This document shows, piece after piece, positions 37,818 through 44,954 of a stretch of 64,000 bases of DNA. The notes under the pieces were generated by a model that saw only the letters and a list, made by a program, of their open reading frames with translations, did not search any database and was not told the DNA's origin. Both the position numbers and the translations under genes were made by a program. The stretch is from Burkholderiales bacterium (GTDB lineage: Bacteria > Pseudomonadota > Gammaproteobacteria > Burkholderiales > UBA6910). Position 1 is the first letter of the stretch; each line of letters starts with the position of its first letter. Location: contig BPKG01000001.1 of NCBI GenBank assembly GCA_026005015.1, positions 1,554,501-1,618,500 on the forward strand. Direction: 5' to 3'.

Positions 37818-38080
37818 TTCACCCGCTCCAGCCGATCCGCCTCGCCCAGACGCACTGCCCCGATGGCGAACAGCGTCGCGGCAGCTAACGCAAGTTGCGT
37901 GAAGTCTGGCTTGGCCGGCCAGCCGGCACGTCCGCCCTCGAACTGGGCCATCAGCTCATCGAGGGTGTGTGGCCCGTCGGCGAGCCGCGCGCGCATCCAG
38001 CCAGCGAGCCCGATTAGGCTGTCGGCGAACCGCACCTGCTCATGTGGGGCGACGGCCCATTCCAGGCTGTTCATAGACAT
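37814..38080 (-). CDS. ABC-3C system middle component
   Basis: An 88-residue protein starting MSMNSLEWAVAPHEQVRFADSLIGLAGWMR, with DGPHTLDELMAQFE and DFTQLALAAATLFAIGAVRL, a small winged-helix-like protein. Its size, position between the effector and the coiled-coil ATPase, and overlaps with both (41 and 4 bases) fit the middle component of three-component ABC conflict systems. Sequence alone would not identify it. Confidence 0.65.
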   Translation of the reverse strand: MSMNSLEWAVAPHEQVRFADSLIGLAGWMRARLADGPHTLDELMAQFEGGRAGWPAKPDFTQLALAAATLFAIGAVRLGEADRLERVK

Positions 38081-38984
38081 TGCATGCTTCGAAGTATTTC
38101 GACAGCACCACCCGCGCCGCCTCGCGGTAAGCCTTGAGGCTGTGGGGATGCGCATTCGCATCGGACGGGATCAGCCGCTCGGCCATCCAGACGTAGCGCA
38201 GGGCGGGCGCATCGGGATCCGTCTGCGGGATCGCCTCCACGCTTCGCCGGTAAAGGTCGCGCATATCCTCGGCGACGCTCTGTGCCAGATAACTGCCGCG
38301 CGCTGCCAGAAACTCATCGATCAGGTAGGTCTGGTAGGACAGAGCCCGCAGCCAGTCGGCCGCCTCGCCTTCCAACCCGTTGAAGCGCAGCTTAGCGTCG
38401 AACTCCGCGCTCATAGCGCGGGCCGTTCGCCACGGCGCCGTGCGGTCGGCCAGGTGTTGCAGAATTTCTCCGACGGCGCGCGGATCGACCCAGTCGGGCA
38501 GCCGGGACGGCACTCCCTGCACGATGAGTTTGCGCCGATCCTGCGGCAGCGCCATGAACCAGTCAAGCAGGCGTCCGGCCGCGATAGGCTCGCAGGTCAC
38601 TCCGGTTTCTTGCTGCAGGTCATGCAACACATCAAACACGGCGGCCGGCACACCCTGGAAACGGTCGTTGAGCACGAAGCCGTAGGTGCGCAGATCGGGA
38701 TAACGGCTGCGCAGCTTGGCAAAATCCTGCCGCGCTTTGTTCGCGGCGACCCGAGGCGACAAATGAGTGCTGGCCGACGGCCCATAGACCTGGAAAAACA
38801 TCCCCTCGCCAGGCACATAGCCATCGTTGCCGTGGTCGCCAATAGGGCCGGAGGGACGCACCGGCACGAAGTCAGGGTGCCGCGCCAGCAGCACGTCGGA
38901 CACTAGGCGCTGGAATGCCTCGCCATCGGCTTCGTAAAGCCGCAGCTTGAAATACAGCTGTAGCCACACGTCGTCGGCATTCAT
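38040..38984 (-). CDS. ABC-3C system effector/C-terminal-domain protein with nuclease-like N-terminus
   Basis: A 314-residue protein. The N-terminal part (FQRLVSDVLLARHPDF near 24; GDHGNDGYVPG and FFQVYGP near 48-65) resembles Mrr/PD-(D/E)xK restriction-like folds in which Asp and the Q-x-Y strand line the active site, though the usual Lys is not obvious. The C-terminal 140 residues match the helical ABC-3C C-terminal domain style. It leads the three-gene unit. In this system class it is thought to be the toxic effector gated by the ATPase. Intact here. Confidence 0.66.
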   Translation of the reverse strand: MNADDVWLQLYFKLRLYEADGEAFQRLVSDVLLARHPDFVPVRPSGPIGDHGNDGYVPGEGMFFQVYGPSASTHLSPRVAANKARQDFAKLRSRYPDLRTYGFVLNDRFQGVPAAVFDVLHDLQQETGVTCEPIAAGRLLDWFMALPQDRRKLIVQGVPSRLPDWVDPRAVGEILQHLADRTAPWRTARAMSAEFDAKLRFNGLEGEAADWLRALSYQTYLIDEFLAARGSYLAQSVAEDMRDLYRRSVEAIPQTDPDAPALRYVWMAERLIPSDANAHPHSLKAYREAARVVLSKYFEACNVYEQPGMGRRPT

Positions 38985-39055
38985 CGCGCGATTAGCGTAG
39001 CACAGTCGGCCTCTTCCATACGATTGTTGCGCTTGCGGCCATCCGCCCCATTGCC

Positions 39056-39334
39056 CTATCTCAAGCGCGGATGCGTCTTGAGGTAGTCCCGCAACGCTGC
39101 GTCGATCCTCGTCTGCCAGCCCTCGCCGGTCGCGCGGAAGCGCTCCACCACGTCCCGGGAGAGCCGTATCGTGATGCGCTCCTTGGTGGGCGCCTTCTGC
39201 GGCCCGCGCACCCCGAGCTTCTTTCTCAGCGAGGGCGGCAGCGCTTCTTGAGCCGGTTTGAATTTCTTCAGGTCCTCTAGGGTCAATTCGCGCACTTCGC
39301 CTTCGGCATCAATCAAGGGTTTGCGCCTTGCCAT
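39056..39334 (-). CDS. brnA: BrnA antitoxin
   Basis: A 92-residue ribbon-helix-helix antitoxin that binds BrnT and represses its own operon. The C-terminal RITIRLSRDVVERFRATGEGWQTRID is the DNA-binding and dimer domain, and LKTHPR closes it. It overlaps brnT by 26 bases. The start MARRKPLID was chosen because the upstream frame is antisense to brnT sequence. Confidence 0.88.
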   Translation of the reverse strand: MARRKPLIDAEGEVRELTLEDLKKFKPAQEALPPSLRKKLGVRGPQKAPTKERITIRLSRDVVERFRATGEGWQTRIDAALRDYLKTHPRLR

Positions 39335-39587
39335 ATCGTCTTGCCTCTCTTGCGTTCGCCTTGCGAAAACTGATGACCCGAATCCCAGTCTCGGTCTCGG
39401 TGAAGCAAAGGACGTGCAACCGCTTGTCCAAATAGCATAGCGCGAGGTAGCGCGTCTCACCGTAGTCCCTGCGGGTGTCCGGGTAAATCAGGGCCGTGTT
39501 GAAATCCACCTCCGCCACCCGCTCGAAGGAAAGCCCCCGCTCCCGGATGTTGCGGGCGTTCTTGGCAGGGTCAAAGGTGATTTCCAC
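39309..39587 (-). CDS. brnT: BrnT ribonuclease toxin
   Basis: A 92-residue RelE-like RNase toxin. It starts MEITFDPAKNARNIRERGLSF and carries DTRRDYGETRYLALCYLDKRL and RVISFRKANAREARRYG, all conserved in BrnT, including the arginines used in catalysis. Toxin gene precedes antitoxin gene, as in Brucella. The pair may stabilise the island, which would help explain why it persists after other genes decayed. Confidence 0.9.
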   Translation of the reverse strand: MEITFDPAKNARNIRERGLSFERVAEVDFNTALIYPDTRRDYGETRYLALCYLDKRLHVLCFTETETGIRVISFRKANAREARRYGKAQTLD

Positions 39588-39597
39588 GTAGCAAATT

Positions 39598-39638
39598 GTA
39601 CATACACTTCATTTCCGCGCCAAGCTTTTTGTATGTAC
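39598..39638. promoter_or_regulatory. Inverted repeat upstream of brnTA, probable BrnA operator
   Basis: GTACATAC (39598-39605) and GTATGTAC (39631-39638) form a perfect 8-bp inverted repeat separated by 25 bases, starting 10 bases upstream of the brnT start. Each arm could serve as an RHH dimer half-site for autoregulation by BrnA. Confidence 0.6.
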
Positions 39639-39665
39639 GTAGTGGGCGGATAGGTCGGGCTTAAT

Positions 39666-39707
39666 TAACGATACGCTATTGACATTTAGTTAGCGTTTCG
39701 TTATTGT
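39666..39707 (+). promoter_or_regulatory. Second CI-controlled promoter with two operators
   Basis: TTGACA (39679-39684), 17 bases, TATTGT (39702-39707) forms a rightward promoter. TAACGATACGCTA (39666-39678, reverse orientation) and TAGCGTTTCGTTA (39691-39703) match the operator at 35236-35248. The first start codon downstream is ATG 39748, but the frame is cut after a few codons by the IS at 39770, so the promoter now leads nowhere. Confidence 0.65.
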
Positions 39708-39769
39708 CGGCAAAAGCCTGAGCGCCGGCGGCTTCGGCGCCAGAAAAATGGGAAGCGTGATGAATCTAG

Positions 39770-40603
39770 AACCTATCTCAAAATTGTTATCTGTGCGCGT
39801 ATGAGTTTCTAGAATTGGGTTCATGCTGCGTTTGGGCGACGAACAATGGGAGCGAATTCGGGAGCATTTCCCTGAGGAGAGCATCCCCGAAGGTCGCGCA
39901 GGGCGCAAGCCCGTGCCGGCGCGCGAGGTGCTCGAAGCGGTGCCTTTGGATTCTGAACACCGGCGCGCAGTGGCACATGCTTCCGCAGTGCTACCCGAAC
40001 TACAAGACGGTGCATCGGCGCTTTCAGCGCTGGTGCGAACGCGAGATACTGCGCGAGATCCTGAAGGACTTGGCCAACACGCTTCGCGAGGAAGGCGAGA
40101 TCGACGAGCGCGAGAGCTTTATCGATGCCGCCTTTGCCTCGGCCAAGGGCGGAGGCGAAGAGGTTGGCAAGACCAAGCGCGGCAAGGGCGTGAAGATCCT
40201 GGCGATCGTGGATCGCCATGGACTGCCGCTGTCGGTGAGCACGCATGCGGCCAACCACCACGAGGTGAGGCTGGTGCAGTTGAGCTTCGACTTCTACATG
40301 ATCGAAGCAAAGCCCGAGAATCTTGATTGGTGATCGCGCCTACGACAGCGACACCCTGGACCAGGAGCTGAAGAAGGAGGGCGTGGAGCTCATTGCGCCG
40401 CATCGCTCCAACCGCAAGCTCAAGACCCAGGACGGGCGACGGCTGCGGCGCTACGAGCGGCGTTGGATCGTGGAGAGGTTCTTTGCCTGGTTGCAATGGA
40501 AGCGCCGCCTCTTGGTTCGCTGGGAATACTACGCCGCAAACTTCCTGGGTTTCGTGCAGTTAGCGTGCATCACCATGCTGCTAAGGCAATTTTGAGATAG
40601 GTT
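39770..40603 (+). mobile_element. IS5-family insertion sequence (834 bp)
   Basis: Perfect 17-bp terminal inverted repeats AACCTATCTCAAAATTG (39770-39786 and 40587-40603), flanked on both sides by CTAG (39766-39769, 40604-40607), the 4-bp CTAR-type target duplication used by IS5 relatives. It contains one DDE transposase gene. It is inserted just after the start of a phage gene behind the operator-controlled promoter. Confidence 0.88.
39823..40595 (+). pseudogene. IS5-family transposase, two frameshifts
   Basis: Restored, it is 256 residues starting MLRLGDEQWERIREHFPEE. DDE residues can be placed: Asp in ESFIDAAFASAKGGG, Asp in IGDRAYDSD, Glu in [17 protein letters not shown] +1 in CC near 39943 (should read EAVLWILNTGAQWHMLP) and a +1 in TT near 40324 ([10 protein letters not shown]) break the frame. 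Natural frameshifting occurs in some IS5-group elements, but two separate +1 events are more like indels. The element may be inactive. Confidence 0.82.
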
Positions 40604-40673
40604 CTAGACAGTTTGTCAGATATGTCAGATATTAGACATGATAGGCTGCGGAAGACTCGCAACCCTTTGATTC

Positions 40674-40749
40674 TGGTAGGCGGTCGGGGATTCGAACCCC
40701 GGACCAACGGATTAAAAGTCCGCTGCTCTACCGGCTGAGCTAACCGCCC
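40674..40749 (-). tRNA. tRNA-Lys (anticodon TTT)
   Basis: A 76-base cloverleaf on the minus strand. Acceptor GGGCGGT pairs with ACCGCCT (G1-T72 wobble), the D arm contains TTAGCTCAGCCGGTAGAG, the anticodon loop is CTTTTAA with anticodon TTT, the T arm contains GGGGTTCGAATCCCC, and CCA is encoded. The prophage remnant begins directly at its 3' end. Spurious plus-strand frames with the text GGRGFEPRTN run antisense to it. Confidence 0.97.
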
Positions 40750-40750
40750 G

Positions 40751-40791
40751 AAAAAGCGCGCATTTTACTGGCGGCGCGCTTTTTCCGTCAA
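40751..40791 (-). promoter_or_regulatory. tRNA-Lys promoter overlapping an 11-bp inverted repeat/terminator
   Basis: On the minus strand TTGACG (40786-40791), 18 bases, TAAAAT (40762-40767), then a GC-rich discriminator GCGCGC, as in stringently controlled stable-RNA promoters. The same DNA holds AAAAAGCGCGC (40751-40761) and GCGCGCTTTTT (40774-40784), a hairpin with T-runs on both sides that could terminate the upstream yeeE transcript. One site may do both jobs. Confidence 0.6.
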
Positions 40792-40818
40792 GGAAAGCGC
40801 CGGGAGAAACCGCGCGCC

Positions 40819-41946
40819 TCAGGCCTCCTGCATCATGCGCCAGTACTGGTACTTCATGGTGCCGGCGGCGCCGATCACGATGCAAAAGAAGGTGATGAAG
40901 GAGCCAATGGCCAATGTGGAAATCCCGGTGATCGCCTGGCCCACAGTGCAGCCCATGGAAAGGGCGCCGCCCACGCCCATGAGGGCGCCGCCCACCACGT
41001 GGTTCGCGAAGTCCTTGAACGAAGCGAACCACTCGATGCGGAACCTGCGGCTTGCCACCGCGTAGAGAAACGCTCCGAAGATGACCCCCGTCAGGGTCAT
41101 GAGGCCGAAATTGACCAGGGCGAAATTGGTGGGCTCCAGGAGATAGCGCACCGCGTCGCCCATGGGGCTCACAAAGGTGTAGGACTGGGTCTGCACCCGG
41201 CTCGGGATTTCGATCGCCATCTGGGCGGCTTCTTTCCACTTTTCCCCGATGGGACCGCCGGTGATGAACCATCCGGCGACAATGGCCAGGCCCACCACCG
41301 CCCCGCCCAGCACGTTGTCGAAGCTTCCGCGGAAGTCGGGGGACTTGAAGACGAAGGCGAGCATCCCCGCCACCACGAGGAAGCCGATCATCAGATGGCC
41401 GGCGCCGGCGGATTCGAGCCCCACCATGCCGGCGAGCACCGTGGCCACTTCCTGACTCCCCACCCCGTACTTGGCCAGATCGATGGTGAGGGGCTCCACC
41501 CAGGGGTGGAAGACCTTTTCATAAAAGGAGGTCCACATCATGAGGTAGGCGCCCAGGGAGGCGACCGCCAGCACCACCAGGGACTTCAGGTTACCGCCTC
41601 CCACCCGCACCATGGTCTTGTTGCCGCAGCCGCTGCCGAGCGTCATGCCGATGCCGAAGAGCAGCCCCCCGAGGACGTACCGGGGCCAGGCGAAGTTCGC
41701 GGTCCGGTAAGGAGGGAAGGTGTCCTGCCACAGGTTCACGAGGCCCGACGTCTCCATCAGGAGCACCCCCAGCGTGGCGACGGCCATGGCGAACACCCAG
41801 GCGCGCATGCGCCCCGTGTCCCCCATGTTCACCCAGTCGGAAACCGCTCCCATGGTGCAGAAATTGGTCTTGTAGACCACCGCCCCCATGATCGCGGCGA
41901 TCACGAAAATGCTTAGCAGGACCTGATGGTGAATGGTGAATTCCAT
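40819..41946 (-). CDS. YeeE/YedE family sulfur-compound transporter
   Basis: A 375-residue membrane protein with about ten TM segments in two halves, each with the family cysteine motifs: YKTNFCTMGAVSDW near 25, LGSGCGNKTMVRVGGG near 105 and LSMGCTVGQAITG near 335. Bacterial members (TsuA) import thiosulfate through a cysteine relay; others handle selenium or sulfite-related solutes. No TusA/YeeD partner is adjacent. Together with the cys operon it suggests active sulfur metabolism. Confidence 0.88.
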   Translation of the reverse strand: MEFTIHHQVLLSIFVIAAIMGAVVYKTNFCTMGAVSDWVNMGDTGRMRAWVFAMAVATLGVLLMETSGLVNLWQDTFPPYRTANFAWPRYVLGGLLFGIGMTLGSGCGNKTMVRVGGGNLKSLVVLAVASLGAYLMMWTSFYEKVFHPWVEPLTIDLAKYGVGSQEVATVLAGMVGLESAGAGHLMIGFLVVAGMLAFVFKSPDFRGSFDNVLGGAVVGLAIVAGWFITGGPIGEKWKEAAQMAIEIPSRVQTQSYTFVSPMGDAVRYLLEPTNFALVNFGLMTLTGVIFGAFLYAVASRRFRIEWFASFKDFANHVVGGALMGVGGALSMGCTVGQAITGISTLAIGSFITFFCIVIGAAGTMKYQYWRMMQEA

Positions 41947-42086
41947 GATCGCCCCTCCAATGGGGCCGGCCCGTGACCTGTCGCGCCGGCCAATTAAGTA
42001 GTAATTGGAAAAATTCTAATAAGATGGCCGTTCTGTAGCCATCAGAAAAATTCGCGCGGCCATAACTCCGTTCGATGGACGGCGGT

Positions 42087-42773
42087 TCAGCCCGGCTGGT
42101 AGCGGGTGGGGTCCGGCAACCCCGCCGCCTCGAAGCCCGCCCGCCTCAGGCGGCACGCGTCGCAGCGCCCGCAGGCGAGCCCCTCCGGGGTGGCCTGGTA
42201 GCAGGAGACCGTGAGGGCGTAATCCGCCCCCAGGGCGGCGCCCCGTCGGATAATCTCCGCCTTGGAGAGGTGCACCAGGGGCGCGTGGAGGGTGAGGCGC
42301 CGTCCCTCCACCGCCGCCTTGGTGGCCAGGTTTGCCAGGGCCTCGAACGCCTGCAGATACTCCGGCCGGCAGTCGGGATAGCCCGAATAATCGATGGCGT
42401 TGGCGCCGATGAAGAGGTCCTGGGCCCCGAGCACCTCAGCGTAGGCGAGGGCGAGCGCCAGCAGGATGGTGTTACGGGCCGGAACGTAGGTGACCGGAAT
42501 GCCCTCGCTCGGCGCCTCCGGGACGGGAATGGAGGCGTCGGTCAGGGCCGAGCCGCCGAAGACCGTCAAGTCCAGCTTCACCGTCTTGAGCGCCCGGGCA
42601 CCTAAGGAGCGGGCGACGCGGCGGGCGGCTTCCAGCTCGGCGGCGTGCCGCTGGCCGTAGTCCACGCTCAAAGGGTAGCAGTCGTAGCCTTCGCTTCGGG
42701 CGATGGCGAGGGTCGTGGCGGAGTCGAGCCCGCCCGAGAGAAGCACTACCGCTTTTTTCCCGGCTTGAGCCAC
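42087..42773 (-). CDS. queC: 7-cyano-7-deazaguanine synthase
   Basis: A 228-residue PP-loop ATPase that forms preQ0 from carboxydeazaguanine and ammonia for queuosine tRNA modification. It has [17 protein letters not shown] near 8, [15 protein letters not shown] near 35, [15 protein letters not shown] near 98, and the zinc ligands in [20 protein letters not shown] near 190-210. It follows queE by 15 bases. queD and queF are not in the window. Confidence 0.95.
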   Translation of the reverse strand: MAQAGKKAVVLLSGGLDSATTLAIARSEGYDCYPLSVDYGQRHAAELEAARRVARSLGARALKTVKLDLTVFGGSALTDASIPVPEAPSEGIPVTYVPARNTILLALALAYAEVLGAQDLFIGANAIDYSGYPDCRPEYLQAFEALANLATKAAVEGRRLTLHAPLVHLSKAEIIRRGAALGADYALTVSCYQATPEGLACGRCDACRLRRAGFEAAGLPDPTRYQPG

Positions 42774-42788
42774 CGCAGGCGTTCCCCC

Positions 42789-43436
42789 TCAATGGCCCGG
42801 CGCCTCACCCCAGAGCAGTTTGTGCAACTGGATCTGCAGGCGCACCGGGATGCGGTCCCGCAGGATCCATTCGGCGAGCCGGGCGGGATCCAGGCGGCCG
42901 TAGACCGGGGAGAACAGCACCGGGCAGAGGTCGGCCAGCCGGCGCTCGGCCACGACCCGTTTCGCCCATTGGTAGTCGGCCTCGTCGGCGAGCACGATCT
43001 TGAGCTCGTCCCGGGGCGTCAAGTGGGCCAGGTTTTCCCAGCGGTTTTTGGCCTCCTCCCCCGACCCGGGCGCCTTCAGGTCCATCACCTTGGCGACGCG
43101 CGGGTCCACCGCCGACACATCCAGGGCGCCGCTCGTTTCCAGGGACACCTCGTACCCCGCATCGCATAAGGCCGTGAGAAGCGCAAGGCACGCCTTCTGG
43201 GCCAGGGGCTCGCCCCCGGTCACGCACGCGCGCCGGGTCCCGTAGCCGCCCACTGCCTCCAGGATTTCGGGAATGGTCATGAGCGTTCCGCCGTAGAACG
43301 CGTATTCGGTGTCGCACCAGACGCAGCGCAGGGGGCAGCCGGTCAGGCGCACGAAGACGGTGGGAAGGCCCACCCGGCTGGTCTCCCCCTGGAGGGAGTG
43401 GAAGATCTCGGTAACGCGCAGCCGAGGAGGGGTCAC
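42789..43436 (-). CDS. queE: 7-carboxy-7-deazaguanine synthase (radical SAM)
   Basis: A 215-residue radical-SAM enzyme that rearranges carboxytetrahydropterin in queuosine synthesis. It opens VTEIFHSLQGETSRVGLP and carries the cluster motif TGCPLRCVWCDT (Cys-x3-Cys-x2-Cys) near residue 32 and the SAM-binding VTGGEPL near 70. It lies between cpoB and queC, a conserved betaproteobacterial neighbourhood, and is probably co-transcribed with the tol-pal genes. Confidence 0.95.
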   Translation of the reverse strand: MTPPRLRVTEIFHSLQGETSRVGLPTVFVRLTGCPLRCVWCDTEYAFYGGTLMTIPEILEAVGGYGTRRACVTGGEPLAQKACLALLTALCDAGYEVSLETSGALDVSAVDPRVAKVMDLKAPGSGEEAKNRWENLAHLTPRDELKIVLADEADYQWAKRVVAERRLADLCPVLFSPVYGRLDPARLAEWILRDRIPVRLQIQLHKLLWGEAPGH

Positions 43437-43449
43437 TGCAGGGGCGGGA

Positions 43450-44379
43450 TCACCGCAGGCTGGCCAGCCGTCGCTTCGCCTTTTCCGCCGCCTCCGTCAG
43501 AGGATACTTCTGCACCAGTTCCTCCAGGGTTTTTTTCGCCGCCGCCGTGTCCTTGAGTTCCTGCTGGCTGCTGGCGATCACCAGCAGGGCATCGGGCACC
43601 TTCTGGGCGGTGGGATAGGCGGCGATCATGCGCTGCTCGGCCGCGATGGCGTTCTTGAAGTCGCCCATCGCGTAGTAGGCGTTGCCCACCCAGTACAGGG
43701 CGCTCGGCGCCAAGGGGCTTTGGGGGTAGGTCTTGGCGAAATTGTTGAAGGCCGCGATGGCCGCCGGGTAGTTGGCCTGGCGGAAGAGAGTGAACGCGGA
43801 CTCGTAGGCCCGTTGCTCCGCCGCCGGATCCACCGGGGCGGGGGAAGCCACCGCCGGAGCGGGCGCCCCGGCCACCGGCGGCAGCGCCGAAGCGGCAGGG
43901 CTCGTCCCAGGACCTGCCGCCGCCGGCTCTCCCGTGGGTGTGGCGGCGCCGGGCAGCGCCCCGGCCGCCCCGACGGGGGTGGGCTGCTCGAGCCGCCGCA
44001 GCCGGTTGTCCAGGTCCACGTAGAAATCCCGCTGGCGCTTGGCGTTCTGGTCCACGGCGTGAGCGACTTCCTCGATCCGGCCCCGCAGCTTGGCGAGCTC
44101 CGCGTTGAGCCGCTCGAGCTGGGCGTAGAGATCGAGCAGTCCCTGGGGTTTCTGTTGCGCTTGTTCTTCGAGCTTCTGGATGCGCTCCATGAGCGCCCCA
44201 TTGCGCGCCTGGAGCTCCCGGATTTCCTGCTGCTGTTCCAGGATCTTCTTGCGCGCATCGGTGTCCTCGAACAGCCCGGCGCCGGCGCTGGTGGCCCACA
44301 GGGCCAGCGCGACGGCCGTCCACGCCGCCCGGGATCGGCGGGCGGCACGAGCATCACGGCCCATCGGCATCACGGTCAT
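43450..44379 (-). CDS. cpoB: Tol-Pal system protein CpoB (YbgF)
   Basis: A 309-residue periplasmic protein that coordinates cell-wall synthesis with outer-membrane constriction. A signal peptide ends about ATSAGAGLFED. A coiled coil that drives trimerisation follows (RKKILEQQQEIRELQARNG; LERLNAELAKLRGRIEEV), then an Ala/Pro linker and three TPR-like repeats (AYESAFTLFRQANYPAAIAA; SALYWVGNAYYAMGDFKNAI). It overlaps pal by four bases. Confidence 0.93.
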   Translation of the reverse strand: MTVMPMGRDARAARRSRAAWTAVALALWATSAGAGLFEDTDARKKILEQQQEIRELQARNGALMERIQKLEEQAQQKPQGLLDLYAQLERLNAELAKLRGRIEEVAHAVDQNAKRQRDFYVDLDNRLRRLEQPTPVGAAGALPGAATPTGEPAAAGPGTSPAASALPPVAGAPAPAVASPAPVDPAAEQRAYESAFTLFRQANYPAAIAAFNNFAKTYPQSPLAPSALYWVGNAYYAMGDFKNAIAAEQRMIAAYPTAQKVPDALLVIASSQQELKDTAAAKKTLEELVQKYPLTEAAEKAKRRLASLR

Positions 44380-44924
44380 TCACCTCGATAGACGATGTCG
44401 GTGCGACGATTCTGGGCCCAGCAGGCCTCGGTCTGCTCGGTGCAACGGGGCTTCTCCTCGCCGAAGCTCACCGTTTCGATGCGCGAGCCGCTCACGCCCA
44501 GGAGCTCCATCATCTTCTTCACGCTCTCGGCGCGCTTCTGACCCAGGGCCAGATTGTACTCCCGGCTGCCGCGCTCGTCGGCATTGCCCTGGAGAATCAC
44601 CTGGCGATCCCCGTTCTGCCGCAGGTAGTTGGCGTGGGCCTGGACAATGGGCTTGTACTCGTCCTTCACCAGGAAGCTGTCGAAGTCGTAGTAGATGCTG
44701 CGCTTGGACAGGATGTTGCTGGGATCCTTGAGGGGATCCGCGGCCACCGCGGCGCCGCCCAGGGGCCGTGTGTCGGTGGTGCCGGGCTGGGCCGCGGCTC
44801 CGGGGGCTTGGGCGCCCGGCGCCCGCTCCTCCACCGCGGCGGGCTTCTGCTCCTCGAGGGGCGTGCTGGCGCAACCGGCCAGCAATCCAGCGAGCACAAG
44901 GGTGAAAGCGGTCTTCTTCATCAT
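44376..44924 (-). CDS. pal: Peptidoglycan-associated lipoprotein Pal
   Basis: A 182-residue outer-membrane lipoprotein (signal MMKKTAFTLVLAGLLAGC) with an Ala/Pro/Gly-rich spacer and a C-terminal OmpA-like domain. YYDFDSFLVKDEYKPIV near 78 and GNADERGSREYNLALGQKRAESV near 113 bind the peptide of peptidoglycan. It tethers the outer membrane to the wall and binds TolB. Confidence 0.96.
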   Translation of the reverse strand: MMKKTAFTLVLAGLLAGCASTPLEEQKPAAVEERAPGAQAPGAAAQPGTTDTRPLGGAAVAADPLKDPSNILSKRSIYYDFDSFLVKDEYKPIVQAHANYLRQNGDRQVILQGNADERGSREYNLALGQKRAESVKKMMELLGVSGSRIETVSFGEEKPRCTEQTEACWAQNRRTDIVYRGE

Positions 44925-44954
44925 CGCGTCTCTCCTTCTCAGATCAGGTTTAGA

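Larger units (their letters stand above)
29771..40673. mobile_element. Decayed prophage/genomic island at the 3' end of tRNA-Lys
   Basis: This 10.9-kb stretch carries siphophage tail genes, a CI/Cro control region, an ABC-3C conflict system, BrnT/BrnA and an IS, and ends exactly at the CCA end of tRNA-Lys(TTT). Integration into tRNA 3' ends is typical of phage and island integrases. No integrase, terminase, portal, capsid or lysis gene remains, and many genes are frameshifted. No copy of the tRNA 3' end was found at the left side, so the left boundary is inferred from the phage-TPR junction near 30250. Confidence 0.75.

Noticed and set aside
40617-40640. Direct repeat GTCAGATAT next to tRNA-Lys as a CRISPR or integrase arm-site array
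   Set aside because: Only two adjacent copies with no spacers; too little to call.
39748-40745. Frame (after removing the IS) reading GGRGFEPRTNGLKVRCSTG across tRNA-Lys
   Set aside because: This text is the well-known spurious translation of the tRNA antisense strand; the gene before it is at most a short remnant.
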